A stretch of DNA of 64,000 bases from Drosophila pseudoobscura (taxonomy: Eukaryota > Arthropoda > Insecta > Diptera > Drosophilidae). The stretch covers positions 61,767,869-61,831,868 of the forward strand of contig NC_046683.1 of NCBI RefSeq assembly GCF_009870125.1, written 5' to 3'. The stretch's first letter is position 1. The number at the start of each line of letters is the position of its first letter. The translations under genes were made by a program, and so were the position numbers. A model generated the notes under the pieces. It searched no databases. It had not been told where the DNA came from and worked only from the letters and a program-made list of their open reading frames with translations. Positions 22,290 to 33,559 of this stretch are shown here, one piece after another.

Positions 22290-24946
22290 TTAGCAAACAT
22301 CATCGTCAATGGTGGGTTCTTCGTCTCCATCATCATCATCGTCCTCCTGGTCCAAGACTGTTTGCGAGGCACTAATCTCCACGAAGTCATCCTCCATGTT
22401 ATCCACAAAACTGGACACCCTACAAGTACAAAGCAAACAATCAAATACAGAGCAAAGTTTTTTCGTTGTCTTCCTTCACTTTTCAAAGTCGCATTGCGGC
22501 AGGAGGCCTTCGTCCTTGGCGGGAATGAATCTCATCAGAGTGCAGAGTCGAAGCAGGCCGAGGAGCAGCAGGAACATGCCAGCCACATAGCTGAGCCACA
22601 GATTATGGGGATAGAGTATCAGGCAGATGCCAATAATCGCATAGATGGGAGTGGGGTGCCAGCCGCCGCAGAAGGCGGACGACACCCGCCAGCAGCCCAA
22701 GCAACTGTAGGACCCTCTCGAGCCCCTCTGATAGTTATCCCTGGAACCAATTAAATTCGAAATCATAAGTACATATATATAGTTCATATATATAGGGAGC
22801 ACTCACTCGGAGCACTGGAGCTGCAGGAATAGGGTAAATAGCCACTTGATCTCGATGAACATTACCAGCAGGGCTGAAAAACTGACCAGAAATTAACAGA
22901 CTTCTCGATGGGACTATGGCCCCTTAACATGGCTTACAGTATATAGAGTCCCGCCTGGAAGCCATGCATATAGACATCGACGCCCACACCGCAGATAACT
23001 GGAATGAAAAATGGCTTAAGAATGTTGTTTTAAGAAGGAGGAGGGTTTCTGTTTGGATATCCTGTATCCTTGAATGGGGGCCTATAAAATAATGTGATTG
23101 TGTCTAGGCAAATATATTTATAAGCATATTTATTGAGTTGGGGCCTTTTTTGTCCACTAAGCCAGGGCCATAAAATGTAATAAGAAACCACTGAGGCAAA
23201 GCGAGATGGGTTTGACGAGTTTTTGTGAGTAGGAGATACACATTGGACTCATCTTTCTCCAAACTGCTCAAGCAGCCCCCTTAAATATTCATATTCTGAC
23301 CACATTATGTGTCCCCCCCATCCCGTTGCCGTTTGTCTCTTCCGTCGACCACTTTCAATGTGTAAGATATGGCCAACAAAAGCACCCATTCCATCGCATC
23401 CCATCCCATCGCAGTTCAGTCTCCAAGCCACACAAAAACTCAATCTAATTAAGTTGTTTTTATTATGCCAAGCCGCGAAAAACAAATCAGATTAAACCAG
23501 TTAGAGAGATACATTCATTCCTCCCATATTTCAGTGGAGACTCTGAACCGAACCGAGCCGAACCGAAACCAATTACATTAAATGCTGTGAACAGAATAAA
23601 ACCGGGAGCCGAAAATCGAAAAAAAACATGCAAAAAATTATCTGGATAATTGAAGGAGATGGTGGGGGAAATAGATTCTGGTGGCATCCGCTTAGGACGA
23701 GAGGGAACATGGCGAAATGGCTGGCGCCAAAAGGCGCCAACAACAAGGCTCATTGTCGAGCGTATGGAAAAGTTGCTGGGGAGAAATCGAGCAGGGAAAA
23801 TGAAGCTGCTTTTGGCACAGGATGCACGAACTGTGAGCTGCATGCTGCATGCTGCATAAAGGCCAATGCCTTGTTAATGGCTCTGACACAGGATTTCCCC
23901 TCCAAGACCCCCCTTTCTCAGGCATGCTTCGGGGTTTATGAACTATCAAGTTTTCCACTTTTTTATTCTGCTGTATTTTTCCATTCATAATAGAGAGGGA
24001 CCCCACAACAATTTTTGAGGAAATTAGTTTGAACTTGACCCAAAAGTTTTTGTTATGCTGCAGCCAGCCATTTATCATACGAGCATGCTGAAAAGGGGGT
24101 GTGGAAGTGGCCACATTTTCCATTATTTTAAACACATTAAGGGCCATTTGGGGACTGGCTGCTGGTCCATCCCACTGACTGGCCATGATAAGCGGTTAAG
24201 TCAAGTTTGATAGCTGCAGCAGATGGCCAAAAAGGTACAGCAAAAATGTTTAAAAGCCGAAAGGAGTTCTTTTGTTAGATATTCAGATAAATGATGGAAA
24301 GATGGGTCATCACAAATAAGATCTATGGAAACCATGATGATTTAATAAACTGATTTATCTTCATAAAGTGCCAAAAGAGAGCAGATGTAAACCTGTTTAG
24401 AAGCACTGATATGAGTCATAAACTCAATCTATAGAAATTCCCTCGAAAAGAACTTTGTAAAAAAAGAACTTTGTAAAAAAAAGAATGCAAAGAATATTCT
24501 TTTTATTATATTTTCAGAATTTCCATTGAATGCCAAGCCCCATGCAGACACTCCCTCCAACCTACCCTCCGGCTATATATTTCCCACAATTCGTCAGGAA
24601 TAAACATTCCAAAAGCGACATAACAGCAGCATGCAACATGCATTTATTCATGCACATACATCATGCCAGGCCTTGCCCATGCCCATGCCGCCTCTCTCTA
24701 TGATTGGCATTATCTTGGGCATGGGGGCTGAGCAGGGTCTAGGTAGTGAGGTCCACCTGGGCCACATTTATATTATTTCTCGTGCATTTACAGAAACTTG
24801 TGCTTACCGAATGAAGTCAGCAGACCAAAAACCCTTATCACAGGACGCAAACACTCGCAAGGCTCTGGGGGCTGGCGACGACGATGATGACGGTGTCCAC
24901 GGCGATGTAGCTGCTGCTGTTGCTGTTGCAATTGTATCTGGCTCAT
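22290..24946 (-). CDS. TMEM72-like multi-pass membrane protein, one base out of frame
   Basis: Exons by eye: 24946-24808, 22998-22938, 22873-22807, 22740-22480 and 22419-22290, with consensus splice sites. Exon 1 encodes MSQIQLQQQQQQLHRRG and a basic head, then CECLRPVIRVFGLLTSF. Exon 2 gives VICGVGVDVYMHGFQAGLYI, exon 3 LLVMFIEIKWLFTLFLQLQ, and exon 4 a third and fourth hydrophobic segment (IYAIIGICLILYP, LSYVAGMFLLLLGLLRL). The tail is acidic (DQEDDDDDGDEEPTIDDD). Order and spacing match vertebrate TMEM72 (GVGTETFLQG.. and LGCFQKF.. blocks). The exon lengths sum to 658, one more than a multiple of three: exon 2 leaves two bases, but exon 3 needs only one. This may be a base error, a real frameshift, or a splice I have misplaced. 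Function is unknown; vertebrate TMEM72 is kidney-rich. Confidence 0.6.
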
Positions 24947-26547
24947 GGCTTAGTGTTCACAGTTTTCTATTAGATTTCCTGTTCAATTGCTTGGCTATTT
25001 TCACTTGGACACTGGTGTAGCCGGAATAGGGCTAATATAACAATCATAGAGACGGTATCCACATCAAAAAAAATCCACTTCGTGCCTGGCATACAAAGTA
25101 CATATACTAGATCTAAAGGAGAATTCTAACGACCAGCATCTCTTTGGCAGCTCGTTAAGGTTTTAAATTTCAACATTTAACCTGCGGCATACGCTGCGTA
25201 TGCGTAATGTTAGGTCCCAGTGACACTTTTGCTTCCATTCTCCTGTCTCTCTCTCGTTTTGAGCATTTAATCACTATGTGTGTGTGTGTGTGTGTGGCAA
25301 CTAATGTCTGCAAATTACCGTTACCATTCGCACTTTACCCCCGCACGTCACACAGTTCACTTCTGTATTTTTTTGGGTTCTTTTTTTGAGTTTTTGGGGG
25401 CCACTTGACTTTATGGTCGTGTGCCTCTAAACAACGAACGTCCGCACGCTCCTGGCAGCGACAACAGAATGAATGGAGCAACCATGGGGCAATCGTCGTA
25501 GTCGTCGCTGTCGTTGCCGGAGTTGTCGGAGTCGCCGCTGCGGCTGGTCCTGCCCCGACTTTGTAGCCAAAGCCAGCCAATGGGGCAGGCGCTTCAATTG
25601 AAATATTCGAGTTGATTTGTTCTGAAAGGACACTCGGTGTTTATTCCTCTTCTTTTGTAACGCTTTCTGCTGTGAGTTCGCATGAATTTGCTTCCCTTTT
25701 TTTGGATAGAGATTTATAGAAAACGTCACATATTTTGGAAGCTTTTCTTCTGCGTTTCCCCACAAAAACTAGACTTTTTGAAAAGATTTATTTAGCAAAA
25801 GCATTTATTTCAACATATTAAATTTACAGCTTAGATTAAATATAAATATTTTATATGATTATATAGTGCATTAGCAGAAGCGCATTTGCCCTGTCGTCGT
25901 TATCCTGCCGCTTTCTCCTTCTCTGCTTTCTAGCTTGATTTTATTTGTCACGTTGTCCTGTGTGTGTTTCTCCTGCTGATGAGTGTGTGTGTGTTTCTCT
26001 CTATGTGTTTGTGCTTTCATCGTGTGCTGGTACTCTCCTCCTCCCGCACCATGAGCCCAGGTTGGCTACGTTTCAGTAATTTTCATAACTGGCTGCAAGA
26101 GGAGCGCAGAGGAAGCGGAGGCACCGAGAAGACGGCTCTAAAGACGGCCAGGAGAGCTGCTGAGCAATTGCCAAGTGCCGGGCGAGTACCCCAGAGTGTG
26201 GACAAAAACATTTTCGGCAGTAGGTCCCCCACCATCTCCCCCCATACATTAACCCTGGAATGGAGACGGGGAGCTGGTGCTGGAGGAGATGTAAATATTA
26301 TTATTCTTTTTTTAGCGCCCTGCTGCTCCGTGTCGCCCTTTCTATTTTGTTGTGCATTCGGCGAGGTGCCCCTTCCCGTATCAAGCGACTTGTTTGCATT
26401 ATGCGGCGTTAATGACATCCAAAGACACAGAGCGAAGCCGCCTCCAGAGTGCGCGAGAAAGCCCTCTCCAGTGCCTTTTTCCATCTACAACATAATTCAC
26501 AGCAGACCGAGAGGGAGTGCTAATGATGCCACCAGTCCCTCCGCGAT
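24947..26547. other. Intergenic stretch
   Basis: No supported gene. It contains a TG run at 25278-25297 and low-complexity CGT/CGCTG repeats near 25.5 kb. Open frames here use non-ATG starts and show no recognisable domain. Confidence 0.4.
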
Positions 26548-29525
26548 TTACTTGGCGAACTCCTTGCGTCGCTTCATTATCTTCGCAATGCCAGCCACCA
26601 TGGCCACCTCTGGCAGCGCCAGCTTTGAATCCTCCTGGAAGTCGCAGCGCCTTGTCAAATGCAACCAGGTTCGTTCTGGATTCAGGGACAGAGGCATTTG
26701 CAGCCAACTGACGTAGTCGATCTTCAGGGACCCCGTCAGCAGCTGATCGAACGGTGTGTTCCCAATGAAAAACATGGACTTGAGCACTGAGGTCTGGGCC
26801 TCCTTGATATTCTGCCCCTGGACACCTTGAAAGGGACTAGGATCGTTGTCGCCCGTTCCCAGTTGTTCCAGCAACCAATCCCTGTTGAATTTCAGATAAT
26901 TGTAGACCACTTTGAGGGCCTGCTTGCCTATATTCGTGGTCAGTACATCGCTAACCAGAACCTCTGCTATATAGTCGGCGATGCCCACATCCAGTTCCAT
27001 AGCATAGTTGTTGGGTGGACTATGACTCAGGCGGTCCGATTCGGCATTGGTTAGGTCGTCCATTTTGACGGTGCTCACGGCACTCATGCCGCCGGCACCA
27101 CGATTGCTGCCGCCTGGTGTGCCACCAAAGTCCGTGTCCAGATTGATGCTCTCCTTGGCCTGCTTGAGGAACAGCTCTATTTGATCTGTGTGCTTGTCGT
27201 CCTCGTCTATGGAGCAAATGGCCTCCGATATCGAATAGCAAATGGAGGTCTTGACTTCATTCTTGGCTGATGACATAAGATGTTAATTTTAAGGTGGTTT
27301 GAAGTCCCTCCTCTACTCACCCTGTTCGTGCACCTCTGCTGTCTTGATCAGCTCCGTGTAGAGAGCAGCAAAGACCACCTGCAGCAGCACCGAATCGCCC
27401 AAGGGTCGCGTCGAAACCGGTATGATGTCCTGCAACAGTGAGGTGATCTTGTACAGACCCTCTGGTATACAATCCCAGATCTCGGAGACACAAGTCAGGG
27501 CCAGGGACATGGCCTGGTACATGCTCGCCCCATTCTCGACGGCATTGATGAGCATCTCCACTACGCAGTCGAGCACGGGATATACAAAATGCATGATGGC
27601 CTCCAGCCAGGGAGTGCGCTTCTGGTTCCACACCTGGCGCTTATCCAGGCAGTCGCTCCAGCCCGCAATGGCATGTTCCTCGAGGGTCTTGATCAGACAG
27701 GACTTGATGTCCACCGCCTTGCCAACGGCCACGACTAAGTACGTAAGGGAGAGGACAATCTGATAGTTGGCTTGTCCCACGGGATCTGAAATTATATATG
27801 TATCCCCGTATTCCAGGAATCAATAGAGTTTCATTCAATTACTCACCTATATCGTCTGCTATGGACTCGGTGACATTGAAGCACTCGCCGCGGCACAGAA
27901 ACGCCTCGCACTTTGGTGGTGCCCCCTCGGCACTGGTGAAGGAATGTTTGGCCACATTCTTAAAGTTCTCGGAGGACGGTAAATGCTGCATCAGATGTCG
28001 TATTATGATGCCAGTGAGGAAGGCGTCTCTCATCAACAGAATCTTAAGCAGAAAGGACCAATCTGCCTCAGGAAAGGCAAGTAGAACTCTCAGGTCCAAG
28101 GAAATGGCGGTGTTGGTTGTGAGATCAGCAAATTCCGTGACCCATTGACAGGATTGCTCCTTGGGAAAGTATCGCGGTAAGGCAAATATAATCCATGCAC
28201 TGGGCAGGCCATGGCGAGAGCTAAACATCTCCATGTTGTCGAGACCCTTGCGAAAGACCTGCAAACAGACGCAATTCAGAGTCTCTTTTCATAGGCATAG
28301 AGTTCTCAATTCACCTTGGAGAGCACACCCAAGGGAGCACCGCGCAGCAAGAGACAGTAGAAGAGTTCCCGACACTTGGCGTGGATGTCCCTGAGGATAA
28401 CGCTCTGGTTGCTCAACTGCAGACCCACATATGCCTCGCCGCTCTCGCAGATGTGTGGCAGCAGCTCAGCAATGCACAGCAGCATATTGCAAATGTCCGT
28501 CAAGTGCAGCTGCGATCGAGCCACACTGGTTACGATCTGGGTATAGCGGACAGTCAGCACACTGAGCGTCTCGTTCAGCATTCCGGCAAAGATCTTCTGG
28601 GCCATTTTCGGCGGCACCGAGTTCCACAGATCTGTCTTGGAGCCACGCATATAGTGCCACCACATCTGTACTGTGTAGGAGCCTCGCTCCGACTCAAAGA
28701 AAGGTTGCGTATCCTCCCAATGCAGACAGTCGGCGTCTTGCATGATGTACAGCAACAGGAGGCGACAGTGCAGATCGAGGAGACGCTCTGCCAATGCCTC
28801 CGCCATCTGGGCATATTGCTTGAAACTCAGCTTGAGGGCTCCGCCCTTCTCATCGCCCTTGGGCGGAACGATCGTGGTGGTGGCCGCCTGCATGTAGACA
28901 CTCAGGGAGTTCTTCACCAGCGCAGCGGCTCCAATAGTGGCCGTCAGCACAGAGAGATCAGCATGATCCAGAGACTCCTGCGATAGGCGATGGACGTGCT
29001 CTAGAAGTAGGTCTGCCGATCGGCAAACGAGTTGAACGAACTTGTCCGGATCAGAGGCCTTGACAGTGGCACTGGTCTGCAGAGGAAACCAAAGGTACTG
29101 GAGATATACATTTATTACCAATCGAATCTTACAAAATCTCCTTCATTCAGTTCCTTTTCGGTGTGCAAAAGTCCCGAGTGTTTCCGGTATGAGGCAAAGT
29201 ACTCATCCTCCCACCTTTAACAGTTTATGTAAACCTTTGTGATTTAACGTAGAGCAATACTATTTCAATTGAACCCACCAACGTATCAATTTGATCGCCG
29301 CAAAGGAAGCATATCGTGGAAAATCCAATTTCCCACCCACAACGCCCGAACAAATGGGCTCCTGTAGCACACGCTGATGTGTCTGTGTTTTGGAATGTTG
29401 TAAGGTAAGGGATAGTTTATAAAAAGAATGCCAGTGGGTAAAATAAGTACCTGATAAAACTCTAGATCTCGTTGCAGCAGTATTGGCACTCGATCCATTA
29501 AATTTCCCTCTTCAAGAACTTCCAT
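26548..29525 (-). CDS. Conserved 872-aa protein, function unassigned
   Basis: Seven exons fit exactly in phase: 29525-29451, 29382-29279, 29214-29133, 29076-28315, 28258-27847, 27785-27321 and 27266-26548 (2619 nt). The start sits in a good fly context (CAAAATGG) and gives MEVLEEGNLMDRVPILLQRD. The protein is largely helical with no signal or membrane segment. Recognisable blocks include WWHYMRGSKTDLWNSVPPKM followed by AQKIFAGMLNETLSVLTVRY, and a C-terminal DYVSWLQMPLSLNPERTW block. A Gly/Ser/Pro linker with an acidic stretch lies in the last exon. The blocks remind me of the large vertebrate KIAA0825 (DUF4495) or CCDC142 type, but I cannot confirm either. It ends KIMKRRKEFAK. It is divergently placed from Aldh7A1 across 1.3 kb. 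Confidence 0.85.
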
Positions 29526-30860
29526 TTTGTTTTCATAGGTATTCCTTTACTTCTGATGTCAATGAAAAAAGTATTCAAGCAGCAAAAAGTGGGTGAACAT
29601 TTATTTAACGAACAAACATTTATAGCAGAGTTCATAGGTTGTCACGGTAACAGACCGTTGGAGGCATTTAAAAAGGAAGGAATCGAAGGGAAAACATCGT
29701 GTACTTGCGAAGGTTTTAGATATGTTTTAAAGTAAAAACTGTCTACTAAACTATTTATACTATCTTTGAATAAGTAAACCCAGAGAGAAAAGCCCAATCT
29801 ACCAGATTGCCGAATGTAGATCATATCGGATCATTATTATAGCCAGAAGGAACAAATCCATCGGCAATGCCTCATTCTCTCTCTTTTTTTCTCGTGTATT
29901 GTGGGCCACTGGCGGAAACAAGCGAGAAAGCAACATAACTGGTGTTGTTTTATGAAACGTGTGAGAGAGAGAGAGACATATGTAGCGGAATAAAAATATT
30001 TTCAAATTCAAATTAAATAGGTCATAGGAAAGAGATAAACGAAGTACACGAATTATTACACATTAGAACATTTGAGTAATTGGGTTGCTCATGACTAAGA
30101 GATTTTTATCAGTCTATGATCCCTTGCTGGCTGTGTCTATCATTCTATCATGTGCCTTGTCTCTAAGGCTGTTTTGTTTTTGTTGGCTTTCTTACATACC
30201 CGGTACACGAGGAGTTTAGGGATATTTTGTGGTGGATATGTTTCCGACCCCATAAAGCCATATAAAAATATCGCCCGTCTCCTTCCGCCCCCACAAGAGA
30301 CGAAAATCTGTGGCATCCACAGAAGATACCAAACGCAGAATCGCAGAGAAGGACAATTTCGACTACACTACCGGAAGCTGGATCAGATCGGATTACTATT
30401 ATAGCCAGAATGAACAAACAAACTTAGTTCTCCCTCTCTCTCTCTTAATCGTGCCGTGTGCGAATTCTATCGGAGGAGAGCGGGTAGGTGTTGTTGTAAA
30501 AATCGTGAGAGAGAGACAGATAACACTCAGAGATGACAGAGAGACACTCCTGTTGAATGTGTTTGTCGTATTACCATGCTGTTTTTCTGTGAGTGTATTT
30601 CCTTATTATATGTTAAATCTTTTCAAATAATATAGCCCCTAGTTACCGCCTAATTGTATTCTACAGAATATATTGTATATCATTATTGTACATGCATCCA
30701 TCCAGGCATACATACTATGTCCATATGTAGTACATATGTACATATATAGCTGATAAGACCCCTGACTCTTTGCCGTTCTCCTCTCTTTACATTTAATTCA
30801 GTTTACTCTAGAGATAAGCTGCCACTTTAATGACCAGCCGGCAGAGAGGTGGTCGTCAAG
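29526..30860. other. Intergenic DNA with a diverged local duplication
   Basis: A segment at about 29.82-29.98 kb (TCATATCGGATCATTATTATAG, CCAGAAGGAACAAA, then a CTCTCTCT run, TGTTGTTTTA, GTGAGAGAGAGAG) recurs diverged at about 30.38-30.53 kb (CAGATCGGATTACTATTATAG, CCAGAATGAACAAA, CTCTCTCT, TGTTGTTGTA, GTGAGAGAGAG). No coding exon is seen. Confidence 0.45.
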
Positions 30861-30874
30861 CACTCGGCGCATTT

Positions 30875-30935
30875 AGTTGATAATTGACCAGCGACGTGGG
30901 CAGACGAGGATACGACGACACTTTGGGCACACAAT
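30875..30935 (+). promoter_or_regulatory. Inr/DPE promoter and non-coding first exon of Aldh7A1
   Basis: TTTAGTTG at 30873 is one base from the Drosophila initiator (TCAKTY). AGACG, a perfect DPE (RGWYV), lies at 30902-30906, which is exactly +28 to +32 if transcription starts at A30875. The first exon would run to a donor at AAT|GTGAGT (30936) and splice to tccag|CATG at 31116, just before the start codon. Confidence 0.5.
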
Positions 30936-31116
30936 GTGAGTATTAAGTGGGATGCTATCAGTGGATGGGCCCCTCCGCTGGGGGTATGTGGGCCTAGCAG
31001 TCAGACCACGAAAAAGTTTTCAGTAAACAAGCTGAAACCGGGCGGAGCTGCCTATCGCTCGATAAGCGGCGTATCAGGGCGTAATCAGTAATCCATAAAT
31101 CTCGCTCTCCTCCAGC

Positions 31117-32730
31117 ATGATCGCACATTTGAGACACCTTACGAGGCTGGCCGGTCGCGGACACAGCCGCCTGGCCTCCTCCGCATCCACATCCTATCTG
31201 ATCGACCAGCCAGAGTACGGCTTCCTTAAGGAGCTTGGCCTGGAGATCAACAATCCCGGCGTCTACTCGGGCCAGTGGCAGGGGCGTGGCCCGACCATCA
31301 CCAGTTACGATCCTGGCACCGGCCAAGCCATTGCCACAGTGCGTCAGGGCACTGTGCAGGAGTTGCAGCAGGCCATCGGCCTGGGCGTGGAGGCCTACAA
31401 GCAGTGGCGCCAGGTCCCCGCCCCGGTCCGTGGCGAGATCGTTCGGCAAATCGGCGACGAGCTGAGGAAGTACAAAGAGCCCCTTGGAAAGCTGGTCTCC
31501 CTGGAGGTGGGCAAGATCTACAGCGAGGGTCAGGGCGAGGTGCAGGAATTCATCGATATCTGCGACTATGCCGTGGGTCTGTCGCGGATCTACTCAGGCC
31601 AACTGATCAACTCGGAGCGGGCCGACCATACGATTCTTGAGGCTTGGCGACCGCTTGGACTGGTCGGTGTGATCTCCGCCTACAATTTCCCCAATGCCGT
31701 ATTTGGCTGGAATGCCGCCATTGCTCTGACCACTGGCAACAGTGTGCTCTGGAAGGGAGCTCCCAGCACGCCCCTGGTCTCGGTGGCCACCACCAAAATC
31801 GTTGCCGAAGTTCTGCGTCGCAACAATCTGCCACCCGTCGTGACCCTCTGCCAGGGAGGAACCGATGTTGGCCAATCGTTGGTGTCTGACAAGCGCGTCA
31901 ATCTGGTTTCCTTTACGGGTAGCTGCAAAACGGGCCAAGATGTGGGCGTGGAGGTGCAGCGGCGCTTCGGCAAGGTGATCCTCGAGCTGGGCGGCAACAA
32001 TGCTTTGATCATCGATTCGTCGGCAAATTTGAAAATGGCATTGGATGCAGCTCTCTTTGGCTGCATCGGCACCAGCGGACAACGCTGCACCACCACCAGG
32101 CGCATCATTGTCCACGAACAGCTGCATGACCAGTTTGTCACTTCCTTGGTGGCCAAGTACAAGCAGCTGATACCCAAAATTGGGCACCAATTGGATGGGC
32201 AGACGTTGGTGGGCCCCGTGCACACCCAGCAGAACGTCGATAGCTATAAGACCGCCATTGAGGAGGCCAAGGCCTTGGGCGGAACTGTGGCTTTTGGCGG
32301 CAAAGTCCTGGAGCGATCGGGATACTATGTGGAGCCCACTGTCATCACGGGTCTGCCTCACGATGCCAGCGTTGTGCATCGCGAAACGTTTGCCCCCATC
32401 GTGTATGTCCTGAAAGCGAAGAGTGTGGACGAGGCCATCTCCTGGAATAACGAAGTCGAGCAGGGTCTCTCGTCGGCCATTTTCACCGAGAACATCAGTC
32501 AGGCGTTCAAGTGGATCGGTGCCAGGGGCTCCGACTGCGGCATCGTAAACATAAACACCACCACAAATGGAGCTGAAATCGGCGGAGCGTTCGGTGGAGA
32601 GAAGGCCACCGGCGGAGGTCGAGAGTCGGGCTCGGATGCCTGGAAGCAGTACTGTAAGCGGGCAACAATCACGGTCAACCATTCCGGGGAACTGGCCTGC
32701 GCCCAGGGCGTCGTTTTCAATGTGGAGTAG
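31117..32730 (+). CDS. Aldh7A1: Aldehyde dehydrogenase 7A1 (antiquitin)
   Basis: A single coding exon of 537 aa. The first ~28 residues (MIAHLRHLTRLAGRGHSRLA) are basic and acid-free, as in a mitochondrial transit peptide. The rest is a full ALDH7 enzyme: substrate-side block EAWRPLGLVGVISAYNFPNA, NAD-fold FTGSCKTGQDVG, general base Glu290 in LELGGNNALI, and nucleophile Cys324 in CIGTSGQRCTTTRR. The C-terminal block GGAFGGEKATGGGRESGSDA is the oligomerisation/substrate region. The enzyme oxidises alpha-aminoadipic semialdehyde (lysine catabolism) and other aldehydes, in mitochondria and perhaps cytosol. It corresponds to D. melanogaster CG9629, from memory. It is tail-to-tail with Mettl5, 101 bp apart. 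ATTAATAAA-type signals follow at about 32780. Confidence 0.96.
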   Translation: MIAHLRHLTRLAGRGHSRLASSASTSYLIDQPEYGFLKELGLEINNPGVYSGQWQGRGPTITSYDPGTGQAIATVRQGTVQELQQAIGLGVEAYKQWRQVPAPVRGEIVRQIGDELRKYKEPLGKLVSLEVGKIYSEGQGEVQEFIDICDYAVGLSRIYSGQLINSERADHTILEAWRPLGLVGVISAYNFPNAVFGWNAAIALTTGNSVLWKGAPSTPLVSVATTKIVAEVLRRNNLPPVVTLCQGGTDVGQSLVSDKRVNLVSFTGSCKTGQDVGVEVQRRFGKVILELGGNNALIIDSSANLKMALDAALFGCIGTSGQRCTTTRRIIVHEQLHDQFVTSLVAKYKQLIPKIGHQLDGQTLVGPVHTQQNVDSYKTAIEEAKALGGTVAFGGKVLERSGYYVEPTVITGLPHDASVVHRETFAPIVYVLKAKSVDEAISWNNEVEQGLSSAIFTENISQAFKWIGARGSDCGIVNINTTTNGAEIGGAFGGEKATGGGRESGSDAWKQYCKRATITVNHSGELACAQGVVFNVE

Positions 32731-32831
32731 GAGAGATACGAGTTGAGTTTGAATTCTTTCCTCTATTATTTAAAGTTTTTTAATAATATTAATAAATGTA
32801 ATGTCCAAAGAAAATGCATACGCTGCGCAAG

Positions 32832-33539
32832 CTAATCCTTGCCGCTAATATCAAACCGCCAGAAATCCACCTCGATGTCCTTTGACTGACGTTTGTGGAA
32901 CTTGTAGCTGGCCTCGATGTTGTATCTTAGTTCGGCCACCACAGAGCCGCTGGCTCCCCACTCCTCGGACTTCTTCTGGATGTAAGCGCTGTCAAAAGAG
33001 AACCGAGATGAATCACTAAAACAGATGGGATACCACATGACATCCACTTACCGTGTAGAGGTTTTGTGCAATGAATAGACTGCTCCTGTAGCCAATCGCA
33101 GACCTACCTCCAGAAATTTCATATCCATGCCGGCATTGTGCTTGGTCCCAAAGGGCGGATTCATAACGATTGTGTCGAAAGTTTTCTCCCACTTGCTCCC
33201 CGGTAGCTGCAGGACATCCGCCCGCACACAGTCCACATTGGGCAGCTCCATTTCCTGCACATTGTTCCTGTAGATGTCAACAGCATCTCCGTCCAGCTCA
33301 AAGCCAACAGTCAGCTGGGCACCCAGCAGAGTGGCTCCTATGCTCAACATGCCACAGCCGCAGCCCAGGTCTCCGACGAATTTTCCCTCGATATCATCAT
33401 GCTGGGCCTGCATATGATGTACCATACATGCTGCTATGTGTGGAGGCGTTGGATACTGTTCCAGCATGATCTTCGGCTTCTCGAATCCATCGACACACTG
33501 CAAATACTCCTCCAGTTTCTTCAGCTTAAGGCGGGCCAT
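32832..33539 (-). CDS. Mettl5: METTL5 18S rRNA m6A methyltransferase
   Basis: Two exons, 33539-33052 and 32988-32832, give 214 aa, the usual size for METTL5. The SAM-binding loop is VGDLGCGCGMLSIG and the catalytic adenine-binding motif is NPPFGTKHNAGMDMKFLE. The VYSLHKTSTR block spans the intron and continues AYIQKKSEEWGA. METTL5, with TRMT112, makes a single N6-methyladenosine in 18S rRNA. The start codon lies only 20 nt after the stop of the upstream SOSS-C frame on the same strand, and no promoter-like gap separates them, so both are probably on one mRNA. It is the orthologue of CG9666, from memory. Confidence 0.95.
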
Positions 33540-33559
33540 GTTTAATTATGGGAGTTCGG

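Noticed and set aside
25964-26716. 250-aa + strand open frame
   Set aside because: It has a non-ATG start and a low-complexity hydrophobic beginning, overlaps the 3' exon of the 872-aa gene, and shows no family resemblance. Its length is notable, but I do not support it.
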